Numbered from the stretch's first letter, positions 7,706-15,536 are shown. The stretch: DNA of 16,369 nt from CAYGKP01 sp964350605 (GCA_964350605.1 CAYGKP010000037.1:1-16369); one strand, 5' to 3'. Notes: generated from the letters alone by a model not told the origin. Numbers and translations are program-made.

Positions 7706-8740
7706 ATGGAATTTACCCTCGCTCAAGTTGCCGGACTACTCGGCGGAACCCTCGAAGGCGACCCGGCTGCCACCGTCGCCGGACTGGGCAAAATCGAAGA
7801 GGCCCTACCCGGCCAGATCGCTTTCCTCTCGAATCCGAAATACGAGCACTTTGTGTACGAGACCCAAGCCACGGCCGTCATCGTCGCCCAGGACTTCTCG
7901 CCCAAGAAATCGGTGGCCAGCGCGCTGATCCGCGTGAGCGATCCGTATTCCAGCTTCACCATGCTGCTGGAAGAATACAGCCGCATGGTCAGCCTCCAGT
8001 TGGTGGGCGTGGAGGAACCCGCCTTTCTGGGTGAAGGCGCAGTGGTCGGCGGCGGGCACTACCGCGGGGCTTTCTCCTACATCGGAAAGGACTGCCAGAT
8101 TGGCGAGAATGTGAAGATTTACCCGCAGGTCTACATCGGCCCGAACGTGAAGATCGGCGACAACACCGTACTGTACCCGGGTGCGAAGGTATACGCCGAC
8201 ACCGTGATCGGCAGCCACTGCACCATCCATGCAGGCGCAGTCATCGGCAGCGACGGCTTTGGTTTTGCGCCCCAGGAAGACGGCAGCTACAAAACCATTC
8301 CCCAACTTGGCAATGTGATTCTGGAGGACCACGTTTCAATCGGTTCCAACACGGTGATCGACTGTGCGACAATGGGCTCCACCGTGGTGCGCCGGGGGGT
8401 TAAACTCGACAACTTGATCCAAATCGCTCACAATGTGGAAATCGGCGAGAACACGGTGATGGCCGCCCAAGCGGGCATCTCAGGCTCGACGAAAGTCGGG
8501 AAGCAGTGTGTCTTCGGTGGGCAAGTGGGTATCGGCGGACACATCGAAATCGCCGACAACACGACGCTGGGCGCGAAAGTGGGCCTGATCGGCAAGGTCC
8601 GCAAGAGCGGCCAAGTGCTTCTGGGCCAGCCCGGATTTGATGCGAAGGACTACATGAAGAGCTACGCAGTTTTCAAGCGTTTGCCCGAAGTGTTGGAACG
8701 CATTGAGGGCCTGGAGCGGAAAATTCCCCAAGGCCGCTAA
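7706..8740 (+). CDS. lpxD: UDP-3-O-acylglucosamine N-acyltransferase LpxD
   Basis: 344-residue trimeric acyltransferase that adds the second 3-hydroxyacyl chain, from acyl-ACP, to UDP-3-O-acylglucosamine in lipid A synthesis. The N-terminal uridine-binding domain occupies about 1-100 (FTLAQVAGLLGGTLEG; IAFLSNPKY at 39-46). A left-handed beta helix of hexapeptide repeats (IGENVKI, IGPNVKI, IGDNTVL and so on) runs from about 105 to 305, and a helical C-terminus follows. His242 in IQIAHNVEIG matches the catalytic His of E. coli LpxD (His239). Length agrees with the family. The next gene's promoter -7 element overlaps this stop codon. The ATG at 7706 is the only sensible start. Assignment certain. 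Confidence 0.97.
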   Translation: MEFTLAQVAGLLGGTLEGDPAATVAGLGKIEEALPGQIAFLSNPKYEHFVYETQATAVIVAQDFSPKKSVASALIRVSDPYSSFTMLLEEYSRMVSLQLVGVEEPAFLGEGAVVGGGHYRGAFSYIGKDCQIGENVKIYPQVYIGPNVKIGDNTVLYPGAKVYADTVIGSHCTIHAGAVIGSDGFGFAPQEDGSYKTIPQLGNVILEDHVSIGSNTVIDCATMGSTVVRRGVKLDNLIQIAHNVEIGENTVMAAQAGISGSTKVGKQCVFGGQVGIGGHIEIADNTTLGAKVGLIGKVRKSGQVLLGQPGFDAKDYMKSYAVFKRLPEVLERIEGLERKIPQGR

Positions 8741-8745
8741 CTTTG
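8738..8745 (+). promoter_or_regulatory. Perfect TAnnTTTG -7 element upstream of lpxC/fabZ
   Basis: TAACTTTG matches the Bacteroidota -7 consensus exactly. Its first three bases are the stop codon of lpxD. It lies 14 bases before the ATG at 8760, which would give a leader of only about 10 bases. No convincing TTTG/TTG was found 19-21 bases further upstream, so strength is uncertain. Confidence 0.45.
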
Positions 8746-8759
8746 CCCCCGCTTTGGGG

Positions 8760-10157
8760 ATGAACGTCAATCAACAAACCCTCGCGGGTCCCGCCCAAGT
8801 TTCGGGCGTTGGGCTCCATACCGGGGTGCAGGTCAACCTTCGGTTGCTACCTGCTGAGCCGAATCACGGCTATAAATTCAAACGAGTCGACCTCGAGGGT
8901 CAACCCGTCGTGGAAGCTGATGTCGATAATGTCGTGGACCTCTCGCGGGGCACGACGATCGAGAAGAACGGCGCACGGGTCAGTACCATCGAGCATTGCT
9001 TGGCTGCGCTAGTGGGCTTGCAGGTCGACAACGTCATGATCGAAGTGGATGGCCCCGAGGTGCCCATCATGGATGGCAGTTCGCTGCCCTTCATGGAGGC
9101 CATCGAAAAAGCCGGCACCATCGACCAAGGCGTCAAGCGCGACTACTTCGAGATTCCTGAGGGCATCAGCTACTCGGACCCCGAGCGGAATGTCGAACTA
9201 ACTGCCCTGCCTTTCAGCGACTACCGAGTCACCGTCATGGTGGATTACAATTCGCCAGTCCTAGGCAGCCAGCATGCCACCTTGGGTGACCTGGAAAACT
9301 TCCGCGAAGAGATTGGCCCCTGCCGCACGTTTGTGTTCCTGCACGAGATTGAGGCACTGTTCAAAGCCAACCTGATCAAAGGGGGCGACGTGTCGAATGC
9401 TATCGTTGTGGTAGACAAGCCCGTCACCACCGAAAAACTGAATGAGCTAGCCAAGCTTCTCGGTCGTCCGAAAATCGAAGTGCGCGAGGAAGGCATCCTC
9501 AACAACATGGAGCTTCGCTTCAAGAACGAGCCCGCCCGCCACAAACTCCTTGATGTCGTTGGTGATCTGGCCCTGGTCGGTCGCCCCCTGAAAGGGCACA
9601 TCTTGGCAGCTCGCCCAGGTCATGCGGCCAACATCGAGCTGGCCAAGAAGATCAAGAAGTACATCAATTCGAATCGCTACGCGAAGATCCCGAAGTACGA
9701 CCCCAAGGTGCCCGCACTGTTGGACGTCAGCCAGATCTACGAAGCGCTGCCCCACGGCTACCCCTTCCGCTTGGTCGATAAAATCATCCACCTGGACGAG
9801 ACTTCGGTCACTGGCGTGAAGAACGTCACGATCAACGAGCAGTTCTTTCAAGGGCACTTCCCGGGCAACCCGGTCATGCCTGGCGTACTGCAAATCGAGG
9901 CATTGGCCCAGACAGGCGGCATCTTCGTCCTGAACACCGTGGACGAGCCCGATCAGTACTGGACCTATTTCTTGGGCCTGGACAACTGCAAGTTCCGCCG
10001 CATCGTCGTGCCAGGTGATACCTTGGTGATGCGCTGCGAATTGCTGCAACCCATCAAACGCGGCATCGCAAAGATGTCCGGCCAAGCCTTCGTCAACAAC
10101 CAACTGGCTTGCGAGGTGGAAATCCTCGCCAGCATCGTCCGCAAGGAAATCAAATAG
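8760..10157 (+). CDS. lpxC/fabZ: Bifunctional LpxC deacetylase / FabZ 3-hydroxyacyl-ACP dehydratase
   Basis: 465-residue fusion. LpxC (about 1-310) removes the acetyl group from UDP-3-O-acyl-GlcNAc, the committed step of lipid A synthesis. Zinc ligands His79 (STIEHC), His261 and Asp265 (RHKLLDVVGDL), Glu78 and the catalytic His288 (GHAAN) are all present. FabZ (about 318-465) dehydrates 3-hydroxyacyl-ACP in fatty acid elongation; its active-site His366 (GHFPGNP) and Glu380 (LQIEALAQ) are spaced as in single FabZ proteins. The fusion is a Bacteroidota hallmark and links two enzymes competing for the same hydroxyacyl-ACP pool. The ATG at 8760 is chosen because homologues start with a similar N-terminus; an in-frame TTG at 8703 would lie inside lpxD. 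lpxA starts two bases after the stop. Confidence 0.97.
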   Translation: MNVNQQTLAGPAQVSGVGLHTGVQVNLRLLPAEPNHGYKFKRVDLEGQPVVEADVDNVVDLSRGTTIEKNGARVSTIEHCLAALVGLQVDNVMIEVDGPEVPIMDGSSLPFMEAIEKAGTIDQGVKRDYFEIPEGISYSDPERNVELTALPFSDYRVTVMVDYNSPVLGSQHATLGDLENFREEIGPCRTFVFLHEIEALFKANLIKGGDVSNAIVVVDKPVTTEKLNELAKLLGRPKIEVREEGILNNMELRFKNEPARHKLLDVVGDLALVGRPLKGHILAARPGHAANIELAKKIKKYINSNRYAKIPKYDPKVPALLDVSQIYEALPHGYPFRLVDKIIHLDETSVTGVKNVTINEQFFQGHFPGNPVMPGVLQIEALAQTGGIFVLNTVDEPDQYWTYFLGLDNCKFRRIVVPGDTLVMRCELLQPIKRGIAKMSGQAFVNNQLACEVEILASIVRKEIK

Positions 10158-10159
10158 TC

Positions 10160-10957
10160 ATGGGCCAGCCGCTAGCCAACATTCATCCTGACGCCAAACT
10201 AGCACCCGGTGTGGTGGTCGAACCCTTTGCCACGGTGCAGGGCGACGTGGTGATTGGCGAGGGCAGTTGGATCGGCCCCGGCGCGGTGATCAACGACGGC
10301 GCGCGGATCGGGAAGAACGTAAAGATTTTCTCGGGCGCGATCATCTCGGGCATCCCCCAGGACCTCAAGTTCGACGGCGAACAGACCACTACCGAAATCG
10401 GCGACAACACGGTGATTCGGGAGTACGCCACCATCTCACGCGGCACCTCCGACCGGATGAAAACGGTCATCGGCCAGAACTGCCTGATCATGGGCTACGT
10501 CCATATTGCCCACGATTGCCTCATTGGAGATCGGGTCATCTTGGTCAACTCGGTGCAAGTAGCGGGTCACTCCGTGATCGGCGATTGGGCCATTCTAGGC
10601 GGTGGCTCGCTGATTCACCAATTCTCGAACATCGGCGCGCACAGCTTCGTGATGGGCGGCTCGCTGCTCAACAAAGACGTACCGCCATTCGCCAAGTCAG
10701 GCCGCATTCCACAGAGCTATTGCGGAGTCAACTCACTGGGCTTACGCCGCCGGGGCTTCACCGCCGAGCGCGTGGCCGAGATTCACGAAATCTACCGCCT
10801 GCTTTACAATAGCGGCCTGAAGCATTCGGTCGCGTTGGAGACCATCGAAGCCCAGGTGCCCCAAAGCCCCGAACGCGACATGGTGCTCAATTTCATTCGT
10901 TCGTCGAAGCGGGGAATCATGCGGTACGACGGCGCCGGCGATGCGCCTGACGAGTAG
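10160..10957 (+). CDS. lpxA: UDP-N-acetylglucosamine O-acyltransferase LpxA
   Basis: 265-residue first enzyme of lipid A synthesis, which moves a 3-hydroxyacyl group from ACP to the 3-OH of UDP-GlcNAc. The left-handed beta helix of hexapeptide repeats fills residues about 5-185, starting NIHPDAKLAPGVVVEP. The LpxA signature GYVHIAHDC carries His115 and the catalytic base His118 (E. coli His122/His125). The alpha-helical C-terminal domain starts with NSLGLRRRGF at 191-200. The ATG at 10160 follows the lpxC/fabZ stop by two bases and is favoured over an in-frame upstream start at 10109 that would be inside fabZ. Its last 17 bases overlap the ABC gene. Assignment certain. Confidence 0.97.
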   Translation: MGQPLANIHPDAKLAPGVVVEPFATVQGDVVIGEGSWIGPGAVINDGARIGKNVKIFSGAIISGIPQDLKFDGEQTTTEIGDNTVIREYATISRGTSDRMKTVIGQNCLIMGYVHIAHDCLIGDRVILVNSVQVAGHSVIGDWAILGGGSLIHQFSNIGAHSFVMGGSLLNKDVPPFAKSGRIPQSYCGVNSLGLRRRGFTAERVAEIHEIYRLLYNSGLKHSVALETIEAQVPQSPERDMVLNFIRSSKRGIMRYDGAGDAPDE

Positions 10958-11564
10958 CCAACTCTCGAAACGCTACGGCAACCGTTGGATCCTCCGAGAT
11001 CTGACGGCCGAGTGGGCTGGGCCCGGTGCCCACGCCATCCTGGGGCCCAACGGCTCGGGAAAATCCACTCTCTTGTTGCTCTTGGCAGGACTCACCTTGC
11101 CGACCAAAGGCACCGTCGCCTGGGAAATTGATGGAAAGCCCCTGAAAGCCGACCGGGTGTGGAAACACCTCAGCCTCGCGACGCCAGCGATGGAATTACT
11201 CGAGGAATTGACCCTGCGGGAATTGATCGTCTTTCACTTCGGCTTGCGCGAGTTGCGACCCGGCCTCTCGATGGACTCGCTTCCCGAGCTGTGGCAACTC
11301 AGTGGCCAGGAGGACAAACAGATTGGCAGTTTCTCTTCAGGCATGCGCCAGCGCGTGAAGCTTGGCTTGGCCTTCGCCACCGCGACACCCTTCTTGTTCC
11401 TGGACGAACCCACCGCCCATCTCGATGAGGACGGCAAGGCGTGGTTCCACGCCCAACTCGCGCCACAACTGACGGGCCGTTTGGTGCTGATCGCTAGCAA
11501 CGACCCGCAAGAGACTGCGGCCTGTACGAGTAGCCTACGGCTCGAGCTTGGGCCTACGCCTTGA
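10941..11564 (+). CDS. Stand-alone ABC transporter ATP-binding protein with non-canonical Q- and H-loops
   Basis: 207-residue ABC nucleotide-binding domain without membrane segments. Walker A GPNGSGKS is at 35-42, the signature FSSGMRQRVKLG at 131-142, and Walker B with catalytic Glu (FLFLDEPTAHLD) at 151-162. Where a Q-loop glutamine is expected there is LSLATPAMELLEELT (77-91) with no Gln, and where the switch His should follow Walker B there is IASNDPQE (184-191), Asn187 replacing His. No permease is in the window. The start overlaps lpxA by 17 bases, so it is probably translationally coupled to the lipid A genes. The 3' end overlaps mutS2 tail to tail by 11 bases. The substrate is unknown; automated annotation may call it CcmA-like because of general ABC similarity. 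Confidence 0.9.
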   Translation: MRLTSSQLSKRYGNRWILRDLTAEWAGPGAHAILGPNGSGKSTLLLLLAGLTLPTKGTVAWEIDGKPLKADRVWKHLSLATPAMELLEELTLRELIVFHFGLRELRPGLSMDSLPELWQLSGQEDKQIGSFSSGMRQRVKLGLAFATATPFLFLDEPTAHLDEDGKAWFHAQLAPQLTGRLVLIASNDPQETAACTSSLRLELGPTP

Positions 11565-13980
11565 TCGTCACGATGGTGATGCCCGCGCCGCCCGCTTCTT
11601 CGTGCTCGTCGCCGAAGTCGGTCACGTAAGGCTCGTCGGCCAATTGCTGGCGCACCACGTTGCGCAGGATGCCGTCGCCTTTTCCATGCAGGATGCGCAG
11701 TTCCGTGTTCCCAAACAGGTAGGCCTTATCGAGGAACTTGGTCAACAGCCCGGTGACTTCCGCGGCCCGCTTGCCCCGCAAATCGAGGGTGCGGGTGTAA
11801 TCCTCCGCGTCGCGCGAGACGGGACGAACCGCTGGCTTTCCCTTCGGTTGCCACGCAGCTTGCGCTTCGGCGGCTTCGAGGCGGTCCAGACGAATGCGGC
11901 TGGTCAATGCGCCGAGTTGGACCAGGGCATCTTGCTCGGTCATCTCGACAATCTCACCCACCGTGTCGGGGTTGTCGCGCAAGCGGACCCGGCCACCGAC
12001 GCGCAACACCGCGGAGGACGACTTGCTCTTAGCTGGTGCCCGTAAGCGTTCGCGCTGGGCCATCTCGGCTTCCAGGTCTTTGCCTTCGGCCAACACTTTC
12101 GCCTCGAACGCCTCCAACTCGGCACGGGCCGAACGGGTCGCCTCGCGGTCGGCTTCCGACTCGCGGATCAAGCGGATGGTGTTCTCGATCTTTGCCCGCG
12201 ATTCGTCGAGCAACCGCTTGGCCTCGGCCTGGGCGTCTTTGACAATGGTTGCTTTTTTGGCCTCCAGGTGTGCCTTGAGGTCCTCGTATTCTTTGGTCAG
12301 GCGGGTGAGTTTCTTCTGCTGTTCGCGGACCTCTTTGGCCTCCTCTTCGGCTTGCTGGCGGGCATGCGCCAAATCGGTCAGCACGTCTTCGTAGGCCACC
12401 CGGCGTTCCCCGGCCAACTCCTTGGCACGGGCCAACACGGAATCGGGCAAGCCCAACGTACGCGCCACCTCGAGGGCAAACGATTGGCCCGGTTTGCCGA
12501 CTTCCAATTCGTAGCGCGGCACCAACTTCTCGGCATCAAACCGCATCGAGCCACAGACAAAGGGCCGTTCGCGCAGCGAGAGTTCCTTGAGGGCTTCGTA
12601 GTGAGTCGTCACCACGCCATAGGCCCCTTTCCCCGCGAGCGCTTCGAGCATGGCTTGGGCGAGCGAGGCCCCCATGTGCGGCTCAGTGCCCGAGCCCATT
12701 TCATCGACCAGGAAGAGGGTTCTCGGTCCTGCCTCACCCAGAAAGCGGTTGAGTCGCGCGAGGTGCCCGCTAAACGTCGAAAGGTCCTCCTCTAGCGATT
12801 GTGCATCTCCGATATCGGCCAGTACGCGGTCGAATAGACCAAACACACTGTCCGGCCCGACGGGCACAGGAAGGCCACATTGGACCATCCATTGGAGCAA
12901 GCCGGTAGTCTTTAGGGTCACCGATTTTCCGCCCGCGTTCGGCCCCGAGACTACCAGCACCCGACGCTCGCCTTCCAAACTCAAAGAGAATGGAATGGCC
13001 CGCTTCCCGCTTTGGCGCAAGTGCAAATCGAGCAATGGATGACGCGCTTCGTTCCAGTCGATGTGCGGCGCGCTCGTCAACTCCGGCACCCGGGCGCTCC
13101 ACTCGCCACTTAGACGCGCGATGGCTTGCAAGGCATCCATGTGGCCGAGCATTTTCCCTACCCCGCGCAACGCCGGGGCTGCGACATCAACCTGGGTGGT
13201 CAATTCCTTACGGACGCGCAGGGCCTCCTCGCGCTCCATCTGGGTGAGTTCTTGCAGTTGGTTGTTCGCCTCAAAGGCCGCCGTCGGCTCGACGAACAGG
13301 GTCTGGCCCGTGGCCGAAATGCCGTGGATCAGGCCCTTGACGTGCCGCTTATGGCTGGCGATGACCGGGAGGACCATGCGCCCGTTGCGGATGGTGACTT
13401 GCAAATCACTGGGGGCGTAACCAAGTTCCTGGGCCTTCTGGAAGGTCCGCTCGACGATTTTGCGCAGTTCGGCTTGGGTACGGCGCAAGTCGCGGCGCAG
13501 TTCGGCCAATAGCGGCGAGGCTTCGTCGTGCAGTTGTCCCTGCTCGTCAAAGCTCTGTTCCAGGCGACGAATCAGGCCCCAAGGCAAGGCTACCGAGCCC
13601 ACAATGCTGGTCAGCAGCGGATAACGCCGCTTCTCTTCTCCCTCAAATACTTCGGCCCAATCGCGGGCTGTTTTTAGGGCGCGTACCAAGGCGTGGAACT
13701 GCTCATCCTCCAGCGCATGCCCCTCCACAGCCGCTTCGACCAAAAGGCTGACGATGTCCAAATACCCCTGTTTGGGGAACAAGGCCCCGCTTTCGACCAA
13801 GGCCATCATCTCGCCTGCCTCATTCAGCTGGCGTTCGACAGTCGTGCGATCGGTCGAAAAACGAAGCCCCTCGATGTAGGCTCGGCCCGGCGTGCCGTAG
13901 CATCGCTCGGCGAGCAGGTGGCGGATCAGCGGAAAACCCAGCGCTTCTTCAGCGGCCAGGGCAGTGGTGGTTTCACTCAT
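11554..13980 (-). CDS. mutS2: MutS2 (Smr-domain MutS homologue)
   Basis: 808-residue MutS-family ATPase without the mismatch-recognition domains. The core/clamp region spans about 1-310 and the ATPase about 320-530, with Walker A GPNAGGKS at 346-353, DIGDAQSLEEDLSTFS at 389-404 and Walker B LFLVDEMGSGTEPH at 422-435. A long charged coiled coil covers about 535-650, a small beta domain about 658-700, and the C-terminal Smr nuclease-like domain 730-808, with LDLRG (732-736) and HGKGDGILR (765-773). MutS2 proteins suppress homologous recombination in Helicobacter and, in Bacillus, act on collided ribosomes. All motifs look intact. It starts 28 bases after the lipoprotein gene stop, so the two are likely co-transcribed. 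Assignment firm. Confidence 0.96.
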   Translation of the reverse strand: MSETTTALAAEEALGFPLIRHLLAERCYGTPGRAYIEGLRFSTDRTTVERQLNEAGEMMALVESGALFPKQGYLDIVSLLVEAAVEGHALEDEQFHALVRALKTARDWAEVFEGEEKRRYPLLTSIVGSVALPWGLIRRLEQSFDEQGQLHDEASPLLAELRRDLRRTQAELRKIVERTFQKAQELGYAPSDLQVTIRNGRMVLPVIASHKRHVKGLIHGISATGQTLFVEPTAAFEANNQLQELTQMEREEALRVRKELTTQVDVAAPALRGVGKMLGHMDALQAIARLSGEWSARVPELTSAPHIDWNEARHPLLDLHLRQSGKRAIPFSLSLEGERRVLVVSGPNAGGKSVTLKTTGLLQWMVQCGLPVPVGPDSVFGLFDRVLADIGDAQSLEEDLSTFSGHLARLNRFLGEAGPRTLFLVDEMGSGTEPHMGASLAQAMLEALAGKGAYGVVTTHYEALKELSLRERPFVCGSMRFDAEKLVPRYELEVGKPGQSFALEVARTLGLPDSVLARAKELAGERRVAYEDVLTDLAHARQQAEEEAKEVREQQKKLTRLTKEYEDLKAHLEAKKATIVKDAQAEAKRLLDESRAKIENTIRLIRESEADREATRSARAELEAFEAKVLAEGKDLEAEMAQRERLRAPAKSKSSSAVLRVGGRVRLRDNPDTVGEIVEMTEQDALVQLGALTSRIRLDRLEAAEAQAAWQPKGKPAVRPVSRDAEDYTRTLDLRGKRAAEVTGLLTKFLDKAYLFGNTELRILHGKGDGILRNVVRQQLADEPYVTDFGDEHEEAGGAGITIVTIKA

Positions 13981-14008
13981 AGAGTCACGGGGTGGACGGA
14001 AATCCGAA

Positions 14009-14422
14009 TCAAAGGGCCAAGGTGGTGTCGCCCTCGGCCTCGCGGGCTTCCAGTACCGAGAGGGTCTTTTCGTACAAGGATTTCAGTTCGGTGGGCCGTT
14101 CGAGGTAGTACTGGTAGTTGTGGTTGAGCTGCGCCGAATCGACTTCCCACTTGCTGTAAACTTCCGGCAGGTACTGTTGGTTGAACAAGGCAAAGGCCGA
14201 GTCATAGGGATAGCCCTGGATGATGACCAGTTGTTCGCGTAGGTGGATGTCCGCAAGAATGGGCGCAAAGGCTTCGATGGACATCACATCCGCCGGACGC
14301 TCGGGCTCCGATTCGCACGCAACCAGCAAACCGATCATCAGGAGGCCCAACACCTGGAACCGCGCCTTGCGGCGGCGTACCTTCGCCGCAGTGAGTTGGG
14401 AAAACGCTCGTGCCTCTGCCAC
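14009..14422 (-). CDS. Small lipoprotein, DUF4296-like
   Basis: 137 residues from a GTG start. A basic n-region (VRRRKAR) and hydrophobic stretch FQVLGLLMIGLLVAC end in a lipobox Cys36, so it is a predicted lipoprotein. Mature residues include IEAFAPILADIHLREQLVII and LFNQQYLPEVYSKWEVDSAQLNHNYQYYLERP, which resemble the DUF4296 family of Bacteroidota lipoproteins (recognised by pattern only). Function unknown. The only ATG in frame upstream of the Cys leaves a signal peptide that is too short, so GTG 14422 or GTG 14353 must be used. GTG 14422 lies only four bases below a perfect -7 box. It is followed by mutS2 after 28 bases. Confidence 0.75.
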   Translation of the reverse strand: MAEARAFSQLTAAKVRRRKARFQVLGLLMIGLLVACESEPERPADVMSIEAFAPILADIHLREQLVIIQGYPYDSAFALFNQQYLPEVYSKWEVDSAQLNHNYQYYLERPTELKSLYEKTLSVLEAREAEGDTTLAL

Positions 14423-14426
14423 ACCA

Positions 14427-14434
14427 CAAAACTA
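14427..14434 (-). promoter_or_regulatory. Perfect TAnnTTTG -7 element upstream of the DUF4296-like gene
   Basis: TAGTTTTG on the minus strand (14434-14427) matches the Bacteroidota -7 consensus. It is four bases before the GTG at 14422, so transcription would begin at about the start codon: either a leaderless message or use of the downstream GTG at 14353. No clear -33 element was seen. Confidence 0.4.
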
Positions 14435-14451
14435 CAAAACCCCTGCCCGCC

Positions 14452-15129
14452 TTGACCGATTATTCGTTTCTATCCGACCGACTGGCCGCCCTCCATGCCG
14501 AGCTGGCGGGGACAGGCTGTCGGCTGGTCGCCGTCAGCAAAACCCATCCCAACGAGGCCATCCAAGCGGCCTATGATGCCGGCCAGCGGCTGTTCGGCGA
14601 AAACAAGGCGCAGGAGATGACCGCTAAGGCCGAGGCCCTTCCCCAGGACATCGAATGGCACGCCATTGGACACTTGCAAACCAACAAGGTAAAATACCTG
14701 GCCCCGTTTGTCAGTTTGGTTCACGCGGTCGATTCGCCTCGACTGCTCCAGGAGATCAACAAACGTGCGGCCAACGAGGACCGCGTGATCCCCTGCCTAC
14801 TTCAAATTCACATCGCAAAAGAGGAAGCCAAGTTCGGCTTCGATGAGTCTGAGCTACTCGACTACCTGCAAAGCGATCCGCTAGGCGAACTGCCGAACGT
14901 TAAGATCAGCGGCCTGATGGGCATGGCGACAAACACCGAGAACGAGGCCCTGATCCGTGCAGAATTCAAGGGTCTGCGCTACCTGTTTGATCGACTGAAG
15001 TCCGACCTTTCGCTCACTGAATTGTCGATGGGTATGAGCGGCGATTACCGCCTGGCCCTCGAGGAAGGCTCGACGCTTGTTCGAGTGGGCAGCGCGATCT
15101 TCGGGCAACGAAATTACCCAACCACCTAA
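14452..15129 (+). CDS. yggS: YggS/PLPBP family pyridoxal-phosphate homeostasis protein
   Basis: 225-residue single-domain PLP-binding protein of the alanine-racemase TIM-barrel fold, involved in vitamin B6 and amino-acid homeostasis. The PLP lysine is Lys30 in VAVSKTH. Family marks are FGENKAQE (48-55), WHAIGHLQTNKVKY (69-82), IAKEEAKFGF (121-130), LSMGMSGDY (191-199) and the C-terminal GSTLVRVGSAIFGQRNY (206-222). No ATG lies upstream in frame. The choice is TTG 14452, giving MTDYSFLSDR and normal family length, or GTG 14410, adding 14 basic/Pro-rich residues and overlapping the divergent lipoprotein start by 13 bases. I prefer TTG. The DUF423 gene follows after seven bases. Confidence 0.9.
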   Translation: MTDYSFLSDRLAALHAELAGTGCRLVAVSKTHPNEAIQAAYDAGQRLFGENKAQEMTAKAEALPQDIEWHAIGHLQTNKVKYLAPFVSLVHAVDSPRLLQEINKRAANEDRVIPCLLQIHIAKEEAKFGFDESELLDYLQSDPLGELPNVKISGLMGMATNTENEALIRAEFKGLRYLFDRLKSDLSLTELSMGMSGDYRLALEEGSTLVRVGSAIFGQRNYPTT

Positions 15130-15136
15130 GCGCACC

Positions 15137-15514
15137 ATGAACACAAAACTCATTCTTCTCAGCGGCGCCATCCTGGTCGGTCTTGGCATAGGGCTCGGTG
15201 CCTTCGGGGCCCACGGCCTCAAAGACATTCTGGAACGAAACGGCCGGGTGGGCACCTACGAAACCGCGGCACTCTACCACCTGATCCACGGGTTGGCACT
15301 GCTGGCCGTCGGCCTGATCGCGCTTCAGCGACCGGGCGAAAGCTGGGCGGGACCCGCTTGGAGCTTTCTTGTGGGCACTGTGGTGTTCAGTGGCTCGCTC
15401 TATGCCCTCGCGATCTCGAACAAAGGCTTCCTGGGTGCAATCACACCGATCGGCGGCCTGGGCTTTCTGCTCGGCTGGGGTTGGTTGGCGTTCCTGATCG
15501 TACGCCGACTGTAA
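15137..15514 (+). CDS. DUF423 small inner-membrane protein (YgdD-like)
   Basis: 125-residue protein with four hydrophobic segments at about 5-24, 47-63, 73-92 and 101-122. The GAFGAHGLKD motif (21-30) and the YETAALYHLIHGLAL motif (41-55) identify DUF423 (E. coli YgdD). Its function is not established. The ATG at 15137 is preferred to an in-frame upstream ATG at 15077 inside yggS because DUF423 proteins begin right at the first membrane helix. Likely co-transcribed with yggS. Family assignment good. Confidence 0.9.
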   Translation: MNTKLILLSGAILVGLGIGLGAFGAHGLKDILERNGRVGTYETAALYHLIHGLALLAVGLIALQRPGESWAGPAWSFLVGTVVFSGSLYALAISNKGFLGAITPIGGLGFLLGWGWLAFLIVRRL

Positions 15515-15536
15515 GGCTTCGCCCTCGCTAGGGCTT
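15515..15536. terminator. Possible weak bidirectional terminator hairpin
   Basis: Between the convergent DUF423 and DUF1573 genes, GCCCT (15521-15525) and AGGGC (15530-15534) can form a five-base-pair stem with loop CGCT. It is partly inside the last codon of the DUF1573 gene. The T run after it is only two bases, so intrinsic termination is uncertain. Confidence 0.25.

Noticed and set aside
10941..11564. Calling the ABC gene ccmA (heme exporter ATPase)
   Set aside because: Similarity is only the general ABC fold; no cytochrome c maturation gene is nearby and the Q- and H-loops differ.
11564..11574. ATCGT-C-ACGAT inverted repeat at the ABC/mutS2 junction
   Set aside because: Short, inside mutS2 coding sequence and without a T tract; not a credible terminator.
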